From contig JAETPK010000012.1 in assembly GCA_021771265.1 (NCBI GenBank), forward strand, positions 1 to 38,829: 38,829 nt of DNA. Direction: 5' to 3'. Below are positions 32,261 to 38,829 of this stretch, piece by piece; the stretch's first letter is position 1; each line of letters begins with the position of its first letter. This DNA comes from Oscillospiraceae bacterium (GTDB lineage: Bacteria > Bacillota > Clostridia > Oscillospirales > Oscillospiraceae). The notes under the pieces are model-generated. The model did no database searches. It had not been told where the DNA came from and was given only the letters and a program-made list of their open reading frames with translations. Made by a program: the position numbers and the translations under genes.

Positions 32261-33487
32261 ATGAAAAAAGACAAGAAAGACATCAAGAAGATCGTCCTCG
32301 CTTATTCCGGTGGACTGGATACATCCATCATTATCCCCTGGCTGAAGGAGAACTACGACGACCCTGAGATCATTGCCGTGGCCGGCGACGTGGGCCAGAA
32401 CGATGAGCTGGACGGCCTGGAGGAAAAGGCCATCAAGACCGGCGCCAGCAAGCTGTACATCGCCGACCTGACGGATGAGATGGTGGACGAGGTCATCATC
32501 CCCTCCATGAAGATGGGCGCCAGCTATGAGCAGTATCTGCTGGGCACCGCCTTTGCCCGGCCCGTCATCGCCAAGAAGCTGGTGGAGATCGCCAAGGCCG
32601 AGGGCGCCGACGCCATCGCCCACGGCTGCACCGGCAAGGGCAACGACCAGGTCCGGTTCGAGCTGGCCATCAAGCGCTTCGCCCCCGACATGACCATCAT
32701 CGCCCCCTGGCGGGAGTGGGACATCAAGGGCCGGGACGAGGAGATCGACTACGCCGAGGCCCACAACGTGCCCCTGAAGATCTCCCGGGAGACCAACTAC
32801 TCCAAGGACAAGAACCTGTGGCACCTGAGCCACGAGGGCCTGGACCTGGAGGATCCCGCCAATGAGCCCCTGTATGAAAAGCCCGGCTTCCTGGAGATGG
32901 GCGTCAGCCCCATCACCGCCCCCGACGCGCCCACCTATGTGACCATCGACTTTGAAAAGGGCGTGCCCGTGGCCGTGGACGGCGAGAAGATGAAGGCCAG
33001 CGATATCATCCGCAAGCTGAACAAGCTGGGCGGCGAGAACGGCATCGGCCTGCTGGACATCGTGGAAAACCGGCTGGTGGGCATGAAGGACCGGGGCGTG
33101 TATGAGACTCCCGGCGGCACCATCCTCTACAAGGCCCATCAGTGCCTGGAGATGATCACCATCGACAAGGACACCGCCCACATGAAGAGCAAGCTGGCCG
33201 TGGATTTCGCCGACCTGGTGTACAACGGCAAGTGGTTCACCCCCCTGCGGGAGGCCCTCAGCGCCTTCGCCGACAAGACCCAGGAGCATGTGACCGGCAG
33301 CGTGAAGCTGAAGCTGTACAAGGGCAACATGATCACGGCTTCCATCACCTCTCCTGACTCCTTGTACTCCGAGGAGCTGGTGACCTTCAACGAGAGCGGC
33401 TACGACCAGACAAACGCCACCGGCTTCATCAACCTCTGGGGCCTGCCCGACACGGTGCTGGCGCTGCGGGAGCAGGGCAAGCTGTAA
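32261..33487 (+). CDS. argG: Argininosuccinate synthase
   Basis: The 408-residue cytoplasmic enzyme condenses citrulline and aspartate with ATP to argininosuccinate. The ATP pyrophosphatase signature AYSGGLDTS lies at residues 14-22 and the family block [15 protein letters not shown] further on. Length is normal. It is the first gene of the arginine cluster and directly behind the ARG-box promoter; GGGAGG lies before the ATG. argC follows after 86 bases with its own ribosome site. Confidence 0.97.
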   Translation: MKKDKKDIKKIVLAYSGGLDTSIIIPWLKENYDDPEIIAVAGDVGQNDELDGLEEKAIKTGASKLYIADLTDEMVDEVIIPSMKMGASYEQYLLGTAFARPVIAKKLVEIAKAEGADAIAHGCTGKGNDQVRFELAIKRFAPDMTIIAPWREWDIKGRDEEIDYAEAHNVPLKISRETNYSKDKNLWHLSHEGLDLEDPANEPLYEKPGFLEMGVSPITAPDAPTYVTIDFEKGVPVAVDGEKMKASDIIRKLNKLGGENGIGLLDIVENRLVGMKDRGVYETPGGTILYKAHQCLEMITIDKDTAHMKSKLAVDFADLVYNGKWFTPLREALSAFADKTQEHVTGSVKLKLYKGNMITASITSPDSLYSEELVTFNESGYDQTNATGFINLWGLPDTVLALREQGKL

Positions 33488-33573
33488 AAAAGCACCTTTT
33501 TGTAGAAAAGACGCGGCTGCGGGACGGAGGCTTCCTTCGCCCCGCGTCCGTGATAGACGCGGAAGGAGACGCC

Positions 33574-34509
33574 ATGACACCAAAGGTATACATCGACGGC
33601 AAGGATGGCACCACCGGCCTCCAGATCTACGACCGCCTGGCGGCCCGGCGGGATATCGAGCTGCTGCTCATCGACGAGGATAAGCGAAAGGACCCCGCAG
33701 AACGGAAAAAGTGCATGGACGCGGCGGACATCGTGTTTTTGTGCCTGCCGGACGCGGCGGCCGTGGAGGCGGTGGCGCTGGTGGAAAATCCTGCCGCCCG
33801 CATCATCGACGCCTCCACCGCCCACCGGGTGGCGCCGGGCTGGGTGTACGGTTTCCCGGAGCTGGGACCGGCCCGAAGGGAGGCCATCATCCGCGCTGGC
33901 CGCGTGGCCAACCCCGGCTGTCACGCCACGGGCTTCATCAGCGTGGTGTATCCCCTGGTGGCCATGGGCATTCTTCCCAAAGACGCCTGTTTGTCCGCCT
34001 TTTCCCTCACCGGCTACTCCGGCGGCGGCAAGAAAATGATCGCCCAGTATGAGGCGGCGGACAAGGGCGCCCCGCTGTTTGCCCCCTGCCCTTACGGCAT
34101 GGGGCAGAGCCACAAGCACCTGCCGGAGATGCAGATGATTTGTGGACTGACCCACCGGCCCGTCTTTACGCCCATCGTGGACGACTATTATAAGGGAATG
34201 GCCACCACTGTGCCCTTCCATATGAGTCAGATACAGGGCGCCGCTTCCCTGGAGGAGGTCCGGCAAAAGCTGGCGGACTACTACGGAGGCCAGACCATGG
34301 TCCGGGTGGCGGACACCACGGACACCGCCAAGCTGTACGCCAACGCCCAGGCGGGGAAGGACACCCTGGTGCTGTACGCGGCGGGCAATGACGAGCAGTT
34401 TACCATTACGGCGCTGTTTGACAACCTGGGCAAAGGCGCCTCCGGCGCCGCCGTGCAGAACATGAACCTGATGCTGGGGTTTGACGAGACCACTGGCCTG
34501 AACCTGTAA
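33574..34509 (+). CDS. argC: N-acetyl-gamma-glutamyl-phosphate reductase, type 2 (short form)
   Basis: The 311-residue enzyme reduces N-acetylglutamyl phosphate to the semialdehyde with NADPH. VYIDGKDGTTGLQIYDRLA is the nucleotide-binding start, and the catalytic Cys116 lies in VANPGCHATGF. The protein is about 30 residues shorter than type 1 ArgC and matches the type 2 form (for example SAFSLTGYSGGGKKMI). AAGGAG lies 5 bases before the ATG at 33574. A second, diverged copy of its last 21 codons lies 90 bp downstream. Confidence 0.95.
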   Translation: MTPKVYIDGKDGTTGLQIYDRLAARRDIELLLIDEDKRKDPAERKKCMDAADIVFLCLPDAAAVEAVALVENPAARIIDASTAHRVAPGWVYGFPELGPARREAIIRAGRVANPGCHATGFISVVYPLVAMGILPKDACLSAFSLTGYSGGGKKMIAQYEAADKGAPLFAPCPYGMGQSHKHLPEMQMICGLTHRPVFTPIVDDYYKGMATTVPFHMSQIQGAASLEEVRQKLADYYGGQTMVRVADTTDTAKLYANAQAGKDTLVLYAAGNDEQFTITALFDNLGKGASGAAVQNMNLMLGFDETTGLNL

Positions 34510-34598
34510 CTGGCGTCAGCGCCGAAGGCGCCCTGCGGGCGTGAAGATATGTCAGCCGGCCTCGCCGCTGAAGCGGCAATCGGCCGGAATGACAAAAC
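34510..34598 (+). other. 89-bp structured insert between the two argC tails
   Basis: GC-rich DNA without an ORF, holding the hairpins GGCGTCAGCGCC/GGCGCC-type and CCGGCC...GGCCGG enclosing GCCGC-TGAA-GCGGC. It separates the real argC end from the duplicated tail. Confidence 0.6.
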
Positions 34599-34664
34599 GG
34601 CGCCGCCGTACAAAACATGAATCTGATGCTGGGCTTTGAGGAAACAACGGGCCTGAACCTGTGA
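34599..34664 (+). pseudogene. Diverged duplicate of the argC 3' end
   Basis: These 66 bases align without gaps to 34444-34509, the last 21 codons and stop of argC. Nine bases differ; seven are silent codon changes, one changes Asp to Glu and one swaps TAA for TGA. There is no start codon or ribosome site for it, so it is a remnant and is not translated on its own. Confidence 0.9.
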
Positions 34665-34682
34665 AAAAACGAGGTAATCATT

Positions 34683-35909
34683 ATGCTGAACTTTATTGAA
34701 GGCGGTGTCTGCGCCGCCCAGGGCTTCCGGGCTGCCGGCATCCATGTGGGCGTCAAGACCCACGCCGCCTGGAAAAAAGATGTGGCCCTCATCGTGTCCG
34801 ATGTGGACTGCGCCGCGGCGGCGGTATTCACGAAAAACGTGGTGAAGGCCGCGCCTATCCACGTGGACAAGGCCCACCTGGCCGACGGCAAGGCCAGGGC
34901 CATTATCGCCAACAGCGGCAACGCCAACGCCTGCGCCCCCCACGGGGAGGAGAACGCGGAGAAGATGTGCGCAGCCGCCGCCAAGGCCATCGGCTGCAAG
35001 CCGGAGGATGTGCTGGTGTCCTCCACCGGCGTCATCGGCCAGACCATCAACGTCCAGGTCATCGAGGAGGGCGTGCCGGCGCTGTATGCTGCCCTGGAGC
35101 GCTCCAACGAGGCCAGCGACGCCGCGGCCCACGCCATCATGACCACCGACACCGTGAAAAAGGAAGTGGCCGTGGAGACCACCGTGGGCGGACATACCTG
35201 CCGCATGGGCGGCATCGCCAAGGGCTCCGGCATGATCCATCCCAACATGGGCACCATGCTGTGCTTCCTGACCACCGACTGCGCCATCTCCCCGGAGATG
35301 ATCAAGACCGCCCTGCTGGAGACCGTGGGCGTCACCTTCAACCGCATCAGCGTGGACGGCGACACCTCCACCAACGACACCTGCTGCGTCCTGGCCAACG
35401 GCCTGGCGGGCAATGAGACCATCACCGCCAAGGGACCGGATTACGACGCCTTCCTGGAGGCCCTCCGGGCCCTGTGCACCGCCCTGGCCAAGAAGATGGC
35501 CGCCGACGGCGAGGGCGCCAAGCACCTGATCACCTGCACCGTCTCCGGCGCCGCTGACGAGGCTGCCGCCGAGACCGTGGCCAAGTCCGTCATCTCCTCC
35601 ACCCTCACCAAGGCCGCCATCTTCGGCGCCGACGCCAACTGGGGCCGGGTGCTGTGCGCCATGGGCTATTCCGGCGCCGCCTTTGACCCGGAGAAGGTGG
35701 ATGTGCACTTTGCCTCCGCAGCCGGGGACATCGCCGTATGCGAAAAGGGCCGGGGCCTGGACTTTGACGAGGCGCTGGCCAAGAAGATCCTGACAGAGCA
35801 CGATGTGGAGATCCGCATTACCATGGGTGAGGGGAACGCCACGTGCACCTGCTGGGGCTGCGATATTACGTACGATTATATCAAGATCAACGGAGACTAC
35901 CGGACCTGA
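34683..35909 (+). CDS. argJ: Bifunctional ornithine acetyltransferase / N-acetylglutamate synthase
   Basis: The 408-residue protein closes the acetyl cycle by moving acetyl from N-acetylornithine to glutamate. It is made as a precursor that self-cleaves before the nucleophilic Thr; here the site is KGSGMIHPNMGTML with Thr191, where the usual Ala before Thr is Gly. Other family features are VGVKTHAAWKKDVALIVSDV and FNRISVDGDTSTNDT in the beta chain. The ATG at 34683 is preceded by GAGG at about 8 bases. Mono- or bifunctionality cannot be settled from sequence; no argA or argE is seen in the window. Confidence 0.95.
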   Translation: MLNFIEGGVCAAQGFRAAGIHVGVKTHAAWKKDVALIVSDVDCAAAAVFTKNVVKAAPIHVDKAHLADGKARAIIANSGNANACAPHGEENAEKMCAAAAKAIGCKPEDVLVSSTGVIGQTINVQVIEEGVPALYAALERSNEASDAAAHAIMTTDTVKKEVAVETTVGGHTCRMGGIAKGSGMIHPNMGTMLCFLTTDCAISPEMIKTALLETVGVTFNRISVDGDTSTNDTCCVLANGLAGNETITAKGPDYDAFLEALRALCTALAKKMAADGEGAKHLITCTVSGAADEAAAETVAKSVISSTLTKAAIFGADANWGRVLCAMGYSGAAFDPEKVDVHFASAAGDIAVCEKGRGLDFDEALAKKILTEHDVEIRITMGEGNATCTCWGCDITYDYIKINGDYRT

Positions 35910-36392
35910 CACCTCGATGGAGGTGGGCAGATACGCCCCCATTTCTCTCTTGGAGAGAGAAACGGCCGCGCCCGGTCAAAGAGAGACATTGGAGGGGGAT
36001 TTCGTGATTCCCCCTCCAAACCACCCCTTAAAACGACCAAAAGAGGGGGCTGCTGCCCCCTCTTTGGAAACTCCCCCAACGGAGCGGCAGCGGAAAGAGA
36101 AGTAGGGCGTGTCGGCAAGCACCCTGAAATTTGCGGAAGCGTTACAGCTTGCGGCATAAGCGTAATTCGATAAGAGCGTTTCAGCGCACTCGGGTGAGAC
36201 CCGACGGGTTTTATCCGGTCGTGGCCAACAACCGTCCGCATCCCCAAACTTGCCCGAATGGGCAAGTTTGGACGAAACGGCTTTTTCTTCCACCGTGCAC
36301 GGCGCATTCTTTTTCGCCAAGGCGAAAAAGAATGGGGGGCGCATTTTCCCCCGTATGTTGCGGGGCGACTCAACAAAAAAGGAGCGATTCCA
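35910..36392. other. Hairpin-rich intergenic field inside the arginine cluster
   Basis: No intact gene is seen. At least six hairpins follow each other: CACCTC/GAGGTG (35910-35925), TTTCTCTC/GAGAGAAA (35942-35962), GGAGGGGGA/TCCCCCTCC (35991-36017), AAAGAGGGGGC/GCCCCCTCTTT (36040-36065), CCAAACTTGCCC/GGGCAAGTTTGG (36244-36271) and CATTCTTTTTCGCC/GGCGAAAAAGAATG (36305-36334). None has a proper terminator T-tract. It looks like several repetitive intergenic elements stacked together. Confidence 0.75.
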
Positions 36393-37253
36393 ATGGCATC
36401 TCATGCCCAGCAGGCCAAAACGCTGGTGGAGGCCCTGCCCTATATCCAAAAATTCACCGGCAAGACCATCGTGGTGAAATACGGCGGCAACGCCATGATC
36501 TCCGAGGACCTGCGCAAGGCCGTCATGAGCGACATCATCCTGCTGAGCCTGGTGGGCATCCGAGTGGTGGTGGTCCACGGCGGCGGTCCGGAGATCAGCG
36601 ATATGCTGAAAAAGATCGGCCACGAGTCCAAATTCGTGGACGGCCTGCGCTATACGGACGAGACCACCATGGACATCGTCCAGTCCGTCCTGTGCGGCAA
36701 GGTGAACAAAAACCTGGTGGCCCAGCTGAACCGGCTGGGAGGCCAGGCCATCGGTCTTTGCGGCATGGACGGCCAGCTGTTCCAGGCGGAGTGCCTGGAC
36801 GAAAAATACGGCCTGGTGGGGAAAATCACCGGCGTGAACCCCGAGCCGGTGGAAAACGCTCTGCTGACGGGCTATATTCCCGTTGTGTCCACCGTGGCAC
36901 AGGGCATGGACGCCGACACCGCCTACAACATCAACGCCGACACCGCCGCCGCCAAGCTGGCGGAGGCCCTTCACGCCGAAAAGCTCATTTTGCTGACGGA
37001 TGTCCGGGGCCTTCTGCGGGACCCCTACGATGAGGCCACCCTCATCCACGTGCTCCACACCTACGAAGTGCCGGAGCTGGTGGCCCAAGGGGTCATCTCC
37101 GGCGGCATGATCCCCAAGATGCAGTGCTGCGTGGACGCCATCTCCGGCGGCGTGGAGCGGGTCCATATTCTGGACGGCCGCATCCCCCATTCCATTTTGA
37201 TCGAGCTGTTGTCAGACGAAGGCATCGGCACCATGCTGAAAAGAGAGGACTGA
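36393..37253 (+). CDS. argB: Acetylglutamate kinase
   Basis: The 286-residue amino acid kinase fold enzyme phosphorylates N-acetylglutamate, usually the arginine-inhibited step. Motifs are VVKYGGNAMI (~27-36), VVVHGGGPEIS, GLRYTDETTMDIVQ and NINADTAAAKLAEAL, the ATP-site region. The ATG at 36393 has AAAGGAG 8 bases upstream; the longer open frame runs back through the hairpin field and is artefactual. argD begins 6 bases after the stop. Confidence 0.97.
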   Translation: MASHAQQAKTLVEALPYIQKFTGKTIVVKYGGNAMISEDLRKAVMSDIILLSLVGIRVVVVHGGGPEISDMLKKIGHESKFVDGLRYTDETTMDIVQSVLCGKVNKNLVAQLNRLGGQAIGLCGMDGQLFQAECLDEKYGLVGKITGVNPEPVENALLTGYIPVVSTVAQGMDADTAYNINADTAAAKLAEALHAEKLILLTDVRGLLRDPYDEATLIHVLHTYEVPELVAQGVISGGMIPKMQCCVDAISGGVERVHILDGRIPHSILIELLSDEGIGTMLKRED

Positions 37254-37259
37254 ATCCAT

Positions 37260-38438
37260 ATGACTTCCCAGGAATTGAAGGCCCTGACAGGCCAGTACAT
37301 CATGAACACCTACGGCCGCTTCCCCGTGGCCATCGACCACGGCCAGGGGGCCCGGCTGTACGACCCCGAGGGCAACGAGTACATCGACTTCACCAGCGGC
37401 ATCGGCGTCACGGACCTGGGCTACGGCTATCAGCCCTGGGTGGACGCCGTGGCGGCCCAGGCCAAGAAGCTCAGCCACGCGTCCAACCTGTTTTACACGG
37501 AGCCGCCCGCCCTTCTGGCCAAGACCCTGTGTGAGCGCACCGGCGAGAGCTGCGTGTTCTTTGCCAACGGCGGCGGCGAGGCCAACGAGGGCATGATCAA
37601 GCTGGCGAGAAAGTACAGCTTCGATAAGTACGGCAAGGGCCGTGCCGCCATCATCACCCTGAACAACTCCTTCCACGGCCGCACCATCACCACCCTCATG
37701 GCCACCGGCCAGGAGGTGTTCCACAATTACTTCTTCCCCTTCACCGAGGGCTTCCGCTACGCCGACGCCAACGACCTTGCTTCCCTGGAGGCGGCTGCCG
37801 GCGACGATGTGTGCGCCGTCATGGTGGAGCTGGTCCAGGGCGAGGGCGGCGTGCTACCTCTGGACAAGGAATACGTCCAGGCCGTTGCCAAGCTGTGCGC
37901 CCAGCGGGACTGGCTGCTGCTGGTGGACGAAGTCCAGACCGGCGTGGGCCGCACCGGCTCCCTGTTTGCCTTCCAACAGTACGGTGTGCTGCCGGATGTG
38001 GTGTCCTTCGCCAAGGGCATTGCCGGCGGCCTGCCTATGAGCGGCATCCTGGCCAGCGAAAAGTGCCGCAATGTGCTGGGGCCCGGCACCCACGCCACCA
38101 CGTTTGGCGCCAACCCCGTCTGCGCCGCCGCGGGCCTGGTGGTCCAGGAGACGCTGACGGACGCGTTTTTGGAGGAGGTCAAGACCAAGGGCGCCTATCT
38201 GCGCCAGCAGATCGAGGCGCTGGACCTGCCCTGCTTCGGCAAGACCCGTGGGCTGGGCCTCATGATCGGCATCGAGGTCAAGGAGGGCTACGACAAGGGC
38301 GACATCGCCGCCAAGCTCATTGAAAACGGCCTGCTGGTCCTCACCGCCGGCCCCGGTATGCGGCTGCTGCCGCCGCTGGTCATCACCAAGGAGGAGATGG
38401 ACCAGGGCCTGGCCATCATGAAAAAGGCTTTGGGCTGA
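37260..38438 (+). CDS. argD: Acetylornithine aminotransferase
   Basis: The 392-residue PLP enzyme of fold type I converts N-acetylglutamate semialdehyde to N-acetylornithine. The PLP lysine is Lys252 in SFAKGIAGGLPMSG; LLLVDEVQTGVGRTG holds the cofactor-ring Asp; FFANGGGEANEG binds the phosphate. Length is normal. The start is 6 bases after argB with AGAGG in the argB 3' end, so the pair is tightly coupled. A palindromic element separates it from argF. Confidence 0.96.
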   Translation: MTSQELKALTGQYIMNTYGRFPVAIDHGQGARLYDPEGNEYIDFTSGIGVTDLGYGYQPWVDAVAAQAKKLSHASNLFYTEPPALLAKTLCERTGESCVFFANGGGEANEGMIKLARKYSFDKYGKGRAAIITLNNSFHGRTITTLMATGQEVFHNYFFPFTEGFRYADANDLASLEAAAGDDVCAVMVELVQGEGGVLPLDKEYVQAVAKLCAQRDWLLLVDEVQTGVGRTGSLFAFQQYGVLPDVVSFAKGIAGGLPMSGILASEKCRNVLGPGTHATTFGANPVCAAAGLVVQETLTDAFLEEVKTKGAYLRQQIEALDLPCFGKTRGLGLMIGIEVKEGYDKGDIAAKLIENGLLVLTAGPGMRLLPPLVITKEEMDQGLAIMKKALG

Positions 38439-38444
38439 ATGAAC

Positions 38445-38567
38445 AATTAGAAATTAGAAATGAGGAATTAGGAATCTCGGTGTCCGGCTCCGCCGGACAG
38501 ATTTCAATTTGTTCCGCCACAGGCGGAACACTGCAATTTCTAATTCCTAACTCCTAATTCCTGATTT
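38445..38567 (+). repeat. MITE-like palindromic element, copy 2
   Basis: Same design as 16320-16432: AATTAG/GGAAT-type outer arms, and inner hairpins GTCCGGC-TCC-GCCGGAC (38482-38498) and GTTCCGCC-ACA-GGCGGAAC. It is inserted between argD and argF without interrupting either. Confidence 0.88.
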
Positions 38568-38603
38568 GACGAAGACGCTGTACATAGAAAGGAAAAACGT
38601 GCT

Positions 38604-38829
38604 ATGATTACCCATTTTTTAAAGCTCCTGGATTTCACCCCCGCTGAGATCCAGCAGTTCCTGGACACCGCCGCCGACCTGAAGGCCAAAAAGAAGGCCG
38701 GCATCCCCCACCAGTACCTTGCGGGCAAGAACGTGGCCCTCATCTTCGAGAAGACCTCCACCCGCACCCGCTGCTCCTTCGAGGTGGCCGCCCAGGACCT
38801 GGGCATGGGCTCCACCTACCTGGGCCCCA
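38604..38829 (+). CDS. argF: Ornithine carbamoyltransferase, N-terminal part (cut by window end)
   Basis: Seventy-five codons are present. The carbamoyl phosphate-binding motif STRTR lies at residues 52-56 within [15 protein letters not shown], and [20 protein letters not shown] is the usual start. The enzyme makes citrulline from ornithine and carbamoyl phosphate. The STRTR form and the position after argD favour the anabolic enzyme. AAAGGA lies about 9 bases before the ATG. Confidence 0.95.
   Translation, partial: MITHFLKLLDFTPAEIQQFLDTAADLKAKKKAGIPHQYLAGKNVALIFEKTSTRTRCSFEVAAQDLGMGSTYLGP

Noticed and set aside
36258-36392. N-terminal extension of argB back to 36258
   Set aside because: The extension is encoded by hairpin-forming intergenic DNA, while a strong ribosome site precedes the ATG at 36393 where the conserved protein begins.

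Overview
The window looks like chromosomal DNA from a GC-rich Clostridia gut bacterium of the Oscillospiraceae kind (Flavonifractor/Oscillibacter-like). This is inferred from strong AGGAGG ribosome sites, sigma-A type promoters, GC-rich third codon positions, and families common in that group (FliB-like methylase, DUF6512-like, DUF1934, XpaC/TelA, DUF4358, type 2 ArgC). No taxonomic marker gene is present, so the genus is a guess.

Layout. 1-475 is the 3' end of a flagellin lysine-N-methylase-like gene. 476-1389 has no intact gene: it holds a strong orphan promoter, a possible decayed ORF, a 66-bp exact direct repeat and a run of hairpins. 1390-3720 is a divergent pair, gap (glycolytic GAPDH) and a LacI-family regulator, with a perfect operator-like palindrome in the gap leader. 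3764-6476 holds a flavoprotein oxidoreductase and a translationally coupled pyridoxal kinase/MFS transporter pair. 6680-6764 is tRNA-Leu(UAG). 6950-8691 is a compact retron with lower GC than its surroundings: promoter, msr-msd RNA with 11-bp a1/a2 arms, a reverse transcriptase with NAxxH, YCDD and VTG motifs, and a DUF4180-type protein as the only partner. I know of no described retron class with that partner, and this is the best candidate for a new system here. 8760-15895 holds housekeeping and small accessory genes (esterase, ATP-grasp ligase, DUF4358 lipoprotein, carbamate kinase, DUF362 ferredoxin-like protein, glutamate racemase). 15882-21808 holds DUF1934, argS, azlCD, a lipoprotein and membrane proteins. 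22174-25424 is an XpaC-small membrane protein-TelA-TPM-domain operon. 25477-31743 holds an AGCS amino acid symporter, a YitT-family protein under an unusual three-half-site operator, a stalk-domain exported protein, fumarase, a LysR stub and an AEC carboxylate transporter.

32261-38829 is the arginine cluster argG-argC-argJ-argB-argD-argF (argF cut by the window end). A textbook ARG box overlaps the -35 element of the argG promoter, so ArgR control of the cluster is likely. The gaps inside the cluster are unusually eventful: a diverged second copy of the last 21 codons of argC lies between argC and argJ, a roughly 480-bp field of hairpins lies between argJ and argB, and a palindromic MITE-like element between argD and argF has a sister copy 22 kb away between DUF1934 and argS.
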